A stretch of 64,000 nt of DNA from Haematobia irritans (Eukaryota > Arthropoda > Insecta > Diptera > Muscidae), in NCBI RefSeq assembly GCF_050003625.1, contig NC_134400.1, positions 49,217,096 to 49,281,095 on the forward strand, given 5' to 3'. Every line of letters starts with the position of its first letter. The first letter of the stretch is position 1. The notes beneath the pieces were generated by a model. That model saw nothing but the letters and a program-made list of their open reading frames with translations, was not told where the DNA came from and made no database searches. The position numbers were made by a program, and so were the translations under genes. Shown here piece by piece: positions 50,960 through 62,778 of this stretch.

Positions 50960-51613
50960 ATTCGTTTTTATTATTCAACATAGCTCCCTTTAAGAGCGAT
51001 ACAACGATTATAACGACCTTCCAATTTTTTGATACCATTTTGGTAGTACTTCTTCGGTTTTGCCTCAAAATAGGCCTCAGTTTCGGCGATCACCTCTTCA
51101 TTGCAGCCAAAATTTTTCCCTGCGAGCATCCTTTTGAGGTCTGAGAACAAGAAAAAGTCGCTGGGGCCAGATCTGGAGAATACGGTGGGTGGGGGAGCAA
51201 TTCGAAGCCCAATTCATGAATGTTTGCCATCGTTCTCAATTACTTGTGGCACGGTGCGTTGTCTTGGTGGAACAAGACAACGCACCGTGGAAATCGCGGC
51301 GTTTTGCCGACCTTCAAACGCTCCAATAACGCCATATAATAGTCACTGTTGATGGTTCACCGGTCGCTGTCCACTCAGCCGACTGTCGATTGGACTCAGG
51401 AGTGTAGTGATGGAGCCATGTTTCATCCATTGTCACATATCGATGGAAAAACTCGGGTGTATTACGAGTTAACAGCTGCAAACACCGCTCAGAATCATCA
51501 ACACGTTGTTGTTTTTGGTCAAATGTGAGCTCGCGCGGCACCCATTTTGCACAGAGCTTCCGCATATCCAAATATTGATGAATGATATGACCAACACGTT
51601 CCTTTGATATCTT
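50960..51613 (-). pseudogene. Himar1-like transposase, C-terminal half, deleted
   Basis: The minus strand reads KISKERVGHI, MDMRKLCAKWVPRELTFDQK and YVTMDETWLHHYTPESN (first catalytic Asp in MDET), then GEPS. About 50 codons are missing before NSDYYMALLERLKVG. After a local inverted duplication (51250-51289), FHQDNAPCHK with the second Asp follows, and near 51150 the SPDLAPSDFFLF region with the third. A frameshift at the deletion makes it non-functional. Confidence 0.9.
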
Positions 51614-51868
51614 TAACCCTTTCGACCCCGAATTTTTATAGGTATCGCTAAATTTTTTTTTTTACTTCTAATAATGTTGAAGTCATTTAAGAAGCGTCTA
51701 GCCAAAATTTTGGGTCGCCACGTCCATTCGTTTAGGCGGTAGAGAATGTTGCCTGAGGGCAACTTTGGGCAATTGTGACTACGAAATAGTTTGTTTTGTA
51801 ATGATAGACGTATTACGTTTTATTGGATTTTTGTTAAGTTTTTTGTTATTTTACAGTAAATATATACT

Positions 51869-52463
51869 TAGATGCGCGCGTGAGTGGAATTTCAATCACG
51901 CTCAAACACATTCACGAAGAAATATTTGTACTCACGCATGCCATGTGGGTAGGAATTCACGGTCACGAAATGAAAAGTCATACTCGCACACGCTCACTCA
52001 TGAACAATTTTTATGTCTGGTAATTAACGAAATTTCTCGTGACTCACGCTATTGAAATCTTAAGCGTGATTAAATATGTAAAGGTGATTAAAATCGGTGA
52101 GCTTGAATTTAATCGTGAACGTGAATTTGTTCGTGATTGTGACTTTTTGTGTCTATTTTACCGTGAGTGCGAATTTTATCGTGAATATGAATTTTATTGT
52201 TAACGTGAATTTTATCTTGAGCCTGAGTTGGATCGTGAGCGTGGGTTGGATCGTGAAAGTAAATTTTTATCGGGAGCGTGATTTCGGAGAAAGTTTACTC
52301 ACTCACAATCACGAACACAATTTGATTTTTACTCACGCTCACGCGCCTCACATTTTTCTTTAATCCCGTTCACGCACATTCACGAGGTTTCGTTTAAATT
52401 TCATTCACGAGATTTCGTTTAAATTTCATTCACGGCTTCGCGTGAATCACGCGTGACTCACGA
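51869..52463 (-). mobile_element. CACG/CGTG-filled hAT-like MITE, reverse and truncated (copy 3)
   Basis: The left end TTAGATGCGCGCGTGAGTGG matches the right end of copy 2 in reverse. The interior is CGTGAATTTTATCGTGA-type repeats. The right terminus is lost, so no target duplication can be defined. Confidence 0.65.
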
Positions 52464-52804
52464 AAATGTTTTGTTTTTTTTTTGTTTTTAACCCATGTCA
52501 ATTTAACTGGCGGTGTAAAACACCAAAGTATTATAAATCGTCAATATTCGTGCTAATCCACTAGTATGTTGCCAAGAAGTGGCTTCCTCCCTTTTAACGA
52601 TTCCTTCCAAATTCCCCACTGCACTGCAGATATGATTTCCACATCATCGCCGCATTTCTCGTCACTGGGACATCCCAATTGAAGTTCAAATTTTTTTCAA
52701 AATCATTGTTTTTCAAACCTTTTTCCTCCAGGTCTTATGTTCAAAAATATGTAATTTTACTACCACAATTGCCCAAAGTTGCCCACAGGCAACTTTTCAA
52801 TTTT
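52464..52804. other. Inner part of the piggyBac-like element
   Basis: Unique-looking sequence; ends with ACAATTGCCCAAAGTTGCCC ACAGGCAAC, an inverted copy of 51748-51778. No coding domain recognised. Confidence 0.5.
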
Positions 52805-55043
52805 AACAAGTATATACGGCCGTAAGTTCGGCCAGGCCGAAGCTTATGTACCCTCCATCATGGATTGCGTAGAAACTTCTTCTAAACACTGCCACCCACA
52901 ATCGAATTACTTAAGTTGCGGTAACGCTTGCCGATGGCAAGGTATTTTAAAACCTCCTAACACCATCTTCTAAATTGTATGTAAGTCCATACGTGGTATA
53001 TATTAAATCAAAAAAAAAAAGATCGATCCAATACGTATATAATTCAGTTTGACAAAGTAGACATAAAATTTTGACAAAATTTTCTACAGAAATAAAATTT
53101 TAACAAAATTTTCTATAGAAATAAACTTTTGACAAAATTTTCTATAGAAATAAAATCTTGGTAGATTATTTTTGGCTCGAGTGGCAACCATAATCATGGA
53201 ACCGAATAAAATTTGAACAAAATTTTCTATAGAAATAAAATTTTGACAATGATGAAAATTTTATTATGAACCGAATAAAATTTTAACAAAATTTTCTCTA
53301 GAAATAAAATTTTCACAAAATTTTCTATAGAAATAAACATTTTCACAAAATTTTCTATAGAAAGAAAATTTTGACAAAAATGTCTACAGAAATAAAATTT
53401 TAAAAAAATTTTCTATAGAAATAAACTTTTGACAAAATTTTCTATAGAAATAAAATCTTGGTAGATTATTTTTGGCTCGAGTAGCAACCATAATCATGGA
53501 ACCGAATAAAATTTGAACAAAATTTTCTATAGAAATAAAATTTTGACAATGATGAAAATTTTATTATGAACCGAATAAAATTTTAACAAAATTTTCTCTA
53601 GAAATAAAATTTTGACAAAATTTTCTATAGAAATAAAATTTTGGTATATTATTTTTGGCTCTAGTGGCAACCATGATTATGAACCGATATGGACCAATTT
53701 TTGTGTGATTGGACCAATTTTGGTATGGTTGTTAGCGACCATATACTAACACCACTTTCCTAATTTGAACCGCATCGGATGAATTCTGCTCCTCCAAGAG
53801 GCTCCGGAGGTCAAATCTGGAGAACGTTTTATATGGGGGCTATATATAATTATGGACCGATATGGACCAATTTTTGCACGATTGCTAGAGACCATATACC
53901 AATACCATGTACCAAATTCCAGCCGGATCGGATGAAATTTGCTTCTCTTAGAGGCTCCGCAACCCAAATCTGGGGATCGGTTTATATGTGCGCTATATAT
54001 AATTATGGACCGATGTGGACCAATTTTTGCACGGTTGCTAGAGACCATATACCAACACAATGTGCCAAATTTCAGCCGGATCGGATGAAATATGCTTCTC
54101 TTAGAGGCTCCACAAGCCAAATGTGGGGATCGGTTTATATGGGGGCTATATATAATTATGGACCGATATGGACCAATTTTTGCATGGTTGTTAGAGACCA
54201 TATACCAACACCATGTACCAAATTTAAGCCGGATCGGATGAAATATGCTTCTCTTAGAGGCTCCACAAACCAAATCTGGGGATCGGTTTATATGGGGGCT
54301 ATATATAATTATGGACCGATGTGGACCAATTTTTGCACGCTTGTTAGAGACCATATACCAACATCATGTACCAAATTTCAGCCGGATCGGATGAAATTTG
54401 CTTCTCTTTGAGGCTCCGCAAGCCAAATCTGGGGATCGGTTTATATGGGGGCTATATATAATTATGGACCGATGTCGACCAATTTTTGCATGATTGTTAG
54501 AGACCATATACTAACATCATGTACCAAATTTCAGCCGGATCGGATTAAATATGCTTCTGCTAGAGGCTCCACAAGCCAAATCTGGGGATCGGATTATATG
54601 GGGGCTATATATAATTATGGACCGATATGGACCAATTTTTGTATGGTTGTTAGAGACCATATACCAACACCATGTACCAAATTTCAGCCGGATCGGATTA
54701 AATATGCTTCTGTTAGAGGCTCCACAAACCAAATCTGAGGGTCCCTTTATATGGGGGCTATACGTAAACGTGGACCGATATGGCCCATTTTCAATACCAT
54801 CCGGCCTACATCGATAACAACTACTTGTGCCAAGTTTCAAGTTGATAGCTTGTTTCGTTCGGAAGTTAGCGTGATTTCAACAGACGGACGGACGGACGGA
54901 CGGACGGACATGCTTAGATCGACTCAGAATTTCACCACGACCCAGAATATATATACTTTATGGGGTCTTAGAGCAATATTTCGATGTGTTACAAACGGAA
55001 TGACAAAGTTAATATACCCCCATCCTATGATGGAGGGTATAAA
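52805..55043 (-). mobile_element. Helentron-like element, family A (A8)
   Basis: Complete in reverse: AACAAGTATATACGGCCGTA with TTCGGCCAGGCCGAA at the left, 29-bp minisatellite 53060-53640, 153-bp units 53765-54745, (GGAC)n 54886-54908, and CCTATGATGGAGGGTATA at the right. Very close to A1, so recently active or duplicated. Confidence 0.7.
53765..54745. repeat. Tandem array of 153-bp units
   Basis: About 6.4 units, each with GGGGATCGGTTTATATGGGG, AATTATGGACCGATGTGGAC, TTAGAGACCATATACCAACA and CAGCCGGATCGGATGAAAT. The spacing is exactly 153 bases (51 codons), so frames stay open for 150-210 codons on both strands. That explains repeated predicted peptides such as MGAIYNYGPIWTNF and its antisense IIIYSPHINRSPDL. 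These are not genes. Confidence 0.93.
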
Positions 55044-56917
55044 AAGATCGATCCAATACGTATATAATTCAGTTTGACAAAGTAGACATAAAATTTTGAC
55101 AAAATTTTCTACAGAAATAAAATATTAACAAAATTTTCTATAGAAATAAACTTTTGACAAAATTTTCTATAGAAATAAAATCTTGGTAGATTATTTTTGG
55201 CTCGAGTGGCAACCATAATCATGGAACCGAATAAAATTTGAACAAAATTTTCTATAGAAATAAAATTTTGACAATGATGAAAATTTTATTATGAACCGAA
55301 TAAAATTTTAACAAAATTTTCTCTAGAAATAAAATTTTCACAAAATTTTCTATAGAAATAAACATTTTCACAAAATTTTCTATAGAAAGAAAATTTTGAC
55401 AAAAATGTCTACAGAAATAAAATTTTAACAAAATTTTCTATAGAAATAAACTTTTGACAAAATTTTCTATAGAAATAAAATCTTGGTAGATTATTTTTGG
55501 CTCGAGTGGCAACCATAATCATGGAACCGAATAAAATTTGAACAAAATTTTCTATAGAAATAAAATTTTGACAATGATGAAAATTTTATTATGAACCGAA
55601 TAAAATTTTAACAAAATTTTCTCTAGAAATAAAATTTTGACAAAATTTTCTATAGAAATAAAATTTTGGTAGATTATTTTTGGCTCTAGTGGCAACCATG
55701 ATTATGAACCGATATGGACCAATTTTTGTGTGATTGGACCAATTTTGGTATGGTTGTTAGCGACCATATACTAACACCACTTTCCTAATTTGAACCGCAT
55801 CGGATGAATTCTGCTCCTCCAAGAGGCTCCGGAGGTCAAATCTGGAGAACGTTTTATATGGGGGCTATATATAATTATGGACCGATATGGACCAATTTTT
55901 GCACGATTGCTAGAGACCATATACCAATACCATGTACCAAATTCCAGCCGGATCGGATGAAATTTGCTTCTCTTAGAGGCTCCGCAACCCAAATCTGGGG
56001 ATCGGTTTATATGTGCGCTATATATAATTATGGACCGATGTGGACCAATTTTTGCACGGTTGCTAGAGACCATATACCAACACAATGTACCAAATTTCAG
56101 CCGGATCGGATGAAATATGCTTCTCTTAGAGGCTCCACAAACCAAATCTGGGGATCGGTTTATATGGGGGCTATATATAATTATGGACCGATGTGGACCA
56201 ATTTTTGCATGGTTGTTAGAGACCATATACCAACATCATGTACCAAATTTCAGCCGGATCGGATGAAATTTGCTTCTCTTTGAGGCACCGCAAGCCAAAT
56301 CTGGGGATCGGTTTATATGGGGGCTATATATAATTATGGACCGATGTCGACCAATTTTTGCATGATTGTTAGAGACCATATACTAACATCATGTACCAAA
56401 TTTCAGCCGGATCGGATTAAATATGCTTCTGTTAGAGGCTCCACAAGCCAAATCTGGGGATCGGTTTATATGGGGGCTATATATAATTATGGACCGATAT
56501 GGACCAATTTTTGTATGGTTGTTAGAGACCATATACCAACACCATGTACCAAATTTCAGCCGGATCGGATTAAATATGCTTCTGTTAGAGGCTCCACAAG
56601 CCAAATCTGAGGGTCCCTTTATATGGGGGCTATACGTAAACGTGGACCGATATGGCCCATTTTCAATACCATCCGACCTACATCGATAACAACTACTTGT
56701 GCCAAGTTTCAAGTCGATAGCTTGTTTCGTTCGGAAGTTAGCGTGATTTCAACAGACGGACGGACGGACGGACGGATGGACATGCTTAGATCGACTCAGA
56801 ATTTCACCACGACCCAGAATATATATACTTTATGGGGTCTTAGAGCAATATTTCGATGTGTTACAAACGGAATGACAAAGTTAATATACCCCCATCCTAT
56901 GATGGAGGGTATAAAAA
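55044..56917 (-). mobile_element. Helentron-like element, family A (A9), tandem duplicate without hairpin end
   Basis: Repeats A8 from the AAGATCGATCCAATACGTAT point (53019) onwards, one 153-bp unit shorter, and ends with the same GGAGGGTATAAAAA. The lack of the 3' hairpin module shows a tandem duplication, not an independent insertion. Confidence 0.75.
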
Positions 56918-57279
56918 TTTCCCATCTGCTGTTTTTTGCAATTCTAAGATTTGACTTCCAGAAATATTTTATTTGACATGTACTACAATAGATTTAATAA
57001 AAACTTTCAACATTTTAGTTGTAATTTTTGAAAAAGTCACATGTATAAAAACCTCTTTTTAAATTCGCAAATATTTTTTTCTTGAGGTACGTGCGTATTA
57101 ATGAAAAAATTTTTTGCTAATTGACAACCAAATTAGCTGATTTTTCATTCAACTTGAAGAAAACACTTGTAGCTTTCGATACCGTTACAGTTTTATGAAC
57201 AAAAACAAAAACAACGCTGACAGTGAGTCTCAAAACACAAAAAGTTGCCCACAGGCAACTTTAGGGTCGAAAGGGTTAA

Positions 57280-57545
57280 GGCCTCTGCTATCTCGATTAA
57301 CTTCATTTTACGGTCATTCAAAATCATTTTGTGGATTTTTTTATGTTTTCGTCGGTAACCACCTCTTTCGGGCGTCCACTGCGTTCACCGTCCTCCGTGC
57401 TCATTTCACCACGCTTGAATTTTGCATACCAATCAATTATTGTTGATTTCCCAGGGGCAGAGTCCGGAAACTCATTATCAAGTCAAGTTTTTTCCCTTCA
57501 GAAACAAAACACGAAATTCCTTTTTTTTCCATTTTTTTTACAATA
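57280..57545 (-). pseudogene. Himar1-like transposase, N-terminal half
   Basis: The minus strand encodes the HTH half: STEDGERSGRPKEVVTDE, then NDRKMKLIEIAEA just before the TTAA insertion point at 57279. Upstream near 57480 the frame is disturbed within the segment expected to encode TWLDNEFPDSAPGKST. Continues at 51613. Confidence 0.85.
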
Positions 57546-57896
57546 ACAAAAGTTGATTCACAAAAGAAGCTCTATCTCACAAACTAATTGACTTACAGAC
57601 GTCAAATTTTGACACAAATGATTTGAGGGTTGGTACTATACAAAAATAATATGCACTTAATACTAGCGACGCCATCTATGTGTCAGACCGGGGACTTATC
57701 AGCCAACCTGTTATACTGGATGAGTCTAGAGTGAAGTTGGCTGTTGGTTTCACTGGGCACACAAGGGGATGCCTCGTGATGTGAGGCGTATATCCACAAT
57801 TCGTGCAGATATCTTGAATTGTTGGGTTCTGAAATGAGAGGAAGTGTCCTCTTGATTTGGCATGCTTTAGGTGGTGTACCCGTCTACATGGTACAA

Positions 57897-58236
57897 TGGA
57901 GCCACCGTGATGCAATGGTTAGCATGCCCGCCTTGCATACACAAGGTCGTGGGTTCGATTCCTGCTTCGACCGAACACCAAAAAGTTTTTCAGCGTGTAT
58001 TATCCCACCTCAGTAATGCTGGTGACATTTCTGAGGGTTTCAAAGCTTCTCTCAGTGGTTTCACTGCAATGTGGAACGCCGTTCGGACTCGGCTATAAAA
58101 AGGAGGTCCCTTGTCATTGAGCTTAACATGGAATCGGCCAGAACTCAGTGATAAGAGAGAAGTTCACCAATGTGGTATCACAATGGACTGAATAGTCTAA
58201 GTGAGCTTGATACATAGGGCTGTCACCTAACCTAAC
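57897..58236 (+). repeat. tRNA-derived SINE, full length with target duplication
   Basis: Head GGAGCCACCGTGATGCAATG, body, GAGCTTGATACATAGGGCTG and a short CCTAACC tail. A 13-base duplication CTACATGGTACAA stands at 57884-57896 and 58237-58249. It lies just outside the mariner. Confidence 0.95.
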
Positions 58237-58249
58237 CTACATGGTACAA

Positions 58250-58530
58250 GTGCTGATGGGTGAGTCGCAGTTTAGAGCGACGTCATACCCTCAAATCAAA
58301 ATCGCTTCTCTAACACATGTTCCAAACATATTTTGCAGGAATCACATATGTATATTATTGGATACTGCCGAAACATTAATATGTTTGTTTTATGTGAACA
58401 TATTATATGTTTGGAAGCATTTTGAGCCCAAAAATATCATATGCTTGGAAGAATTTTCCCCTAAGAAGATTGTGCTCATTCCCTCACATAATTTTCACTT
58501 CCACGAAGCTTTTAGTTCTTGGCACCTTTT
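58250..58530. other. Sequence without recognised gene
   Basis: The ACATATTATATGTTTGGAAGC stretch at 58395-58440 echoes repeats at 26780 and 47540. A 99-codon open frame from 58241 has no recognisable family. Confidence 0.35.
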
Positions 58531-60580
58531 TATACCCTAAACCACATAGTGGGTAGGGTATAATAAGTTTGATCGGCAAAAAAATGTGCCTACCAGAAAT
58601 ATTGATATTGATAGACCCCATAAAATATATACCGATCGACTCAGAATCACCTCCTGAGTCGATCTAGCGCTTGGTGTCCGTCCGTCCGTCTGTCCATGTA
58701 TTTGTTGTTCACAGGATTCCGATCGCAATTATTAACCGATTTTGATGAAATTTGGTACAGGGAGTTTTTGGGCACAAGGACGAACGTTATTGAATATGGA
58801 AGAAATCGGATCAAATTTAGATATAGCTCCCATATATATGTATCGCCTGATTTCGACAAATGGGGTCACGTTGCGCGTTTTTGCAAACGCATCGTCACCA
58901 AATTTGGCAAAAGGTAATCTTTTCCATCGCCCTTCAAGTCTGCAAAATTTCATCGAAATCGGTTCAGATTTAGATATAGCTCCCATATATATGTATCGCC
59001 CGATTTTCCCAAATTTGGCCATAGAACCCTTATTTATTAACCGATCTTACTAAAAGTTTGCTAGATTTAGTCCTCTATAGTACTAACTATATGTGCAAAA
59101 TTTCATCGAAATCGGTTCAGATGTAGATATAGCTCCCATATATATATATATAGCCAGATTTTCCCAAATTTGGCCATAGAACCCTTATTTATTTACCGAT
59201 CTTACTCACAGTTGGCTAGATCCAGTCCTCCATAGTACTAACTATATGTTCAAAGTTTCATCGAAATCGGTTCAGATGTAGATATAGCTCCCATATATGT
59301 ATCACCCGATTTTGAAAAATTCGCCCCAAATAACCTTATTTTTGACCATACAGGCCTCATTTCTTAACTGATCTTACTCAAATTTTGCACAAGGTAACCT
59401 TTTGTGGTATTAATCAAACCCGCAAAATATTATGCAATTTGGTTCAGATTTAGATATAGCTTCCATATATATGCATCGCTCTATTTTCCCAAGTTTGGGC
59501 ATAATACTCTTATATATTAATGTTACTCAAATTTCAAATTTTGATGTACTAGCCGTTCGTATTTATACGTACTTGTAGCTTTTACATAAGAATATTGCTC
59601 GATTTTTACAAATTTTGATTTATTACCCACACTAATTTAACGATTTTCTCTTTTTTAATAATGGGCTCAATATTAGTGGCATACTAACTCCGTAGGTGCA
59701 ATATCAACACAGCCAGTGTTGCTAGAAGTAGGGGAAATTCCCTATATGTAGGGTTTTTCTAATATTTAGCGTCTTGTAGGGACGTAGGGCCACAATGTAG
59801 GACATTTTCACTCAACACAAATTGTAATAATTTTTTTCATTTTTGTGGCTCTAGAGGAGGAAATTAGAAGCCGGCAAGGCTTGATCTTTAACAATGTGTG
59901 GTAAACTTTATTCCTGTAGAAAATTTTGTCAACATTTTATTTCTATAGAACATTTTGTCAAAATTGTATTTCTATAGAAATTTTTTTCAAAATATTATTT
60001 CTATAAAAAATTTTCTCAAAATTTTATTTCTGTGGAAATTTTTCTCAATATTTTATTTCTATAGAATTTATTGTTAAAATTTTATTTCTATAGAAAAATT
60101 TTTCACAAAAATTTGTTTATAGAAACTTTTCCCAAAATTTTATTTTTATAGAGATTTAACAAAAAAGGTTACTTATTTGGGTAGAATTCTACTAACTGTG
60201 GCAACCGTGGTGGTAATACAAATTTATATTCTAAGTTATATACGTTGCATATTCATGTTTTAAGATAATAAAGTACTTAGAACCATTTTTGTTTTGTAAA
60301 ATTTTTTAAATTTAACGAAAAATATAGTAGGGAAAATTGTTTGGGAATGTAACCTAACCTAACCTAAACCGAACATTTTCCCTGGCAACATTGACTATGA
60401 GCTATAGTCAGATTGACACAAAGCACCCATGTACCCCTTAATTTTCTTAAATATGTAACTGCGGTTTATCTCCCAGACCTATATGTTACCCCACAAATGC
60501 TTATGATTACTAATTCTGTAATGGTGGTTTAGGGAATGATATAGTCGGCCCCGCCCGACTTTCTACTTTACTTACTTGTT
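58531..60580 (+). mobile_element. Helentron-like element, family D (copy D3), uninterrupted
   Basis: TATACCCTAAACCACATAGT, GTCCGTCC run at 58677-58692, seven TTCAGATTTAGATATAGCTC units, ATTTTATTTCTATAGAA minisatellite (59930-60160), and the 3' end AGTCGGCCCCGCCCGACTTT with ACTTACTTGTT. It supplies the empty sites for the insertions in D1. A stray (AACCT)3 at 60352-60367 replaces part of the sequence present in D1. Confidence 0.72.
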
Positions 60581-60633
60581 CTGTGATACAAATAATGTTG
60601 AAGAAATAATTCAATTTTATAAATTTTACCTTT

Positions 60634-60707
60634 CGCCTGGACGGAGAATCGAACCGAGGACCATACAGTTTGTAAGCCAACACACTATCCACTGGGCTAC
60701 GCAGCTG
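60634..60707 (-). repeat. tRNA-like SINE head or tRNA pseudogene
   Basis: On the minus strand GCGTAGCCCAGTGGATAGTG resembles an A box, GGTTCGATTCTCC a B box, and the 74-base length suits a tRNA. The acceptor and T stems pair poorly, so it is not a working tRNA. Probably a second SINE family. Confidence 0.5.
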
Positions 60708-60819
60708 TTATAGTCACCAGTAGACAATTATCGTTATAAGTTACATTTATATAGCATAGTTTGCAGCGCCCACGAGCACATGCAAACATAACATTATTTA
60801 ACAGAAACATACATTTATT

Positions 60820-60900
60820 GGCCACGAGGAGCAGTGGTTAGCATGTCTGCCTTGCATACAAAGGGTCGTGGGTTCAATCCCTGCTCCGACCGAACAACAA
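60820..60900 (+). repeat. SINE head fragment
   Basis: GGCCACGAGGAGCAGTGGTT, AGCATGTCTGCCTTGCATAC, GGTTCAATCCC and CCGACCGAACA. Cut off by the following family A element. Confidence 0.8.
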
Positions 60901-60906
60901 TTTTGT

Positions 60907-62778
60907 TATACCCTCCATCATAGGATGGGGGTATATTAACTTTGTCATTCCGTTTGTAACACATCGAAATATTGCTCTAAGACCCCATAAAGTATATATA
61001 TTCTGGGTCGTGGTGAAATTCTGAGTCGATCTAAGCATGTCCGTCCGTCCGTCCGTCCGTCCGTCTGTTGAAATCACGCTAACTTCCGAACGAAACAAGC
61101 TATCGACTTGAAACTTGGCACAAGTAGTTGTTATCGATGTAGGTCGGATGGTATTGAAAATGGGCCATATCGGTCCACGTTTACGTATAGCCCCCATATA
61201 AAGGGACCCTCAGATTTGGCTTGTGGAGCCTCTAACAGAAGCATATTTAATCCGATCCGGCTGAAATTTGGTACATGGTGTTGGTATATGGTCTCTAACA
61301 ACCATACAAAAATTGGTCCATATCGGTCCATAATTATATATAGCCCCCATATAAACCGATCCCCAGATTTGGCTTGTGGAGCCTCTAACAGAAGCATATT
61401 TAATCCGATCCGGCTGAAATTTGGTACATGATGTTAGTATATGGTCTCTAACAATCATCCAAAAATTGGTCGACATCGGTCCATAATTATATATAGCCCC
61501 CATATAAACCGATCCCCAGATTTGGCTTGCGGAGCCTCAAAGAGAAGCAAATTTCATCCGATCCGGCTGAAATTTGGTACATGATGTTGGTATATGGTCT
61601 CTAACAACCATGCAAAAATTGGTCCACATCGGTCCATAATTATATATAGCCCCCATATAAACCGATCCCCAGATTTGGTTTGTGGAGCCTCTAAGAGAAG
61701 CATATTTCATCCGATCCGGCTGAAATTTGGTACATTGTGTTGGTATATGGTCTCTAGCAACCGTGCAAAAATTGGTCCACATCGGTCCATAATTATATAT
61801 AGCGCACATATAAACCGATCCCCAGATTTGGGTTGCGGAGCCTCTAAGAGAAGCAAATTTCATCCGATCCGGCTGGAATTTGGTACATGGTATTGGTATA
61901 TGGTCTCTAGCAATCGTGCAAAAATTGGTCCATATCGGTCCATAATTATATATAGCCCCCATATAAAACGTTCTCCAGATTTGACCTCCGGAGCCTCTTG
62001 GAGGAGCAGAATTCATCCGATGCGGTTCAAATTAGGAAAGTGGTGTTAGTATATGGTCGCTAACAACCATACCAAAATTGGTCCAATCACACAAAAATTG
62101 GTCCATATCGGTTCATAATCATGGTTGCCACTAGAGCCAAAAATAATCTACCAAAATTTTATTTCTATAGAAAATTTTGTCAAAATTTTATTTCTAGAGA
62201 AAATTTTGTTAAAATTTTATTCGGTTCATAATAAAATTTTCATCATTGTCAAAATTTTATTTCTATAGAAAATTTTGTTCAAATTTTATTCGGTTCCATG
62301 ATTATGGTTGCCACTCGAGCCAAAAATAATCTACCAAGATTTTATTTCTATAGAAAATTTTGTCAAAAGTTTATTTCTATAGAAAATTTTGTTAAAATTT
62401 TATTTCTGTATACATTTTTGTCAAAATTTTCTTTCTATAGAAAATTTTGTGAAAATGTTTATTTCTATAGAAAATTTTGTGAAAATTTTATTTCTAGAGA
62501 AAATTTTGTTAAAATTTTATTCGGTTCATAATAAAATTTTCATCATTGTCAAAATTTTATTTCTATAGAAAATTTTGTTCAAATTTTATTCGGTTCCATG
62601 ATTATGGTTGCCACTCGAGCCAAAAATAATCTACCAAGATTTTATTTCTATAGAAAATTTTGTCAAAAGTTTATTTCTATAGAAAATTTTGTTAAAATTT
62701 TATTTCTGTAGAAAATTTTGTCAAAATTTTATTTCTACTTTGTCAAACTGAATTATATACGTATTGGATCGATCTTTT
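60907..62778 (+). mobile_element. Helentron-like element, family A (A10), lacking the hairpin end
   Basis: TATACCCTCCATCATAGGAT, (GTCC)n at 61040-61062, 153-bp units 61150-62090 and the reverse 29-bp minisatellite to 62740. It ends at ACGTATTGGATCGATCTTTT, exactly where A9 begins in the other orientation, and runs straight into A11. Confidence 0.72.

Larger units (their letters stand above)
51617..57275. mobile_element. piggyBac-like non-autonomous element, TTAA target
   Basis: Flanked by TTAA at 51613-51616 and 57276-57279. Ends CCCTTTCGACCC and GGGTCGAAAGGG are perfect 12-bp inverted repeats beginning with CCC, as in piggyBac elements. Removing it with one TTAA restores the mariner reading frame exactly (EIAEALKISKERV). 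Subterminal palindromes GTTGCC(N4)GGCAAC lie at 51748, 52774 and 57245. The 5659-bp size comes from later cargo: a CACG MITE (51869-52463) and two family A elements (52805-56917). No transposase seen. Confidence 0.85.
50902..57711 (-). mobile_element. irritans-type (Himar1-like) mariner, split by a 5.7-kb insertion
   Basis: Terminal repeats ACAGGTTGGCTGATAAGTCC at 50902 and its complement ending at 57711, with TA at 50900-50901 and 57712-57713. These are the ends I know from the irritans subfamily. The transposase runs on the minus strand, its halves separated by the insertion 51617-57275. Without it the element would be about 1.15 kb, slightly short because of an internal deletion. Confidence 0.93.

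Noticed and set aside
53779..54411. Long open frame of 210 codons (and about 200 codons antisense) suggesting a repeat protein
   Set aside because: It is a reading through 153-bp tandem DNA units open on both strands, seen again at 5.8, 7.8, 33.6, 49, 55.8, 61.6 and 63.4 kb in both directions, with no start context or conserved protein signature.
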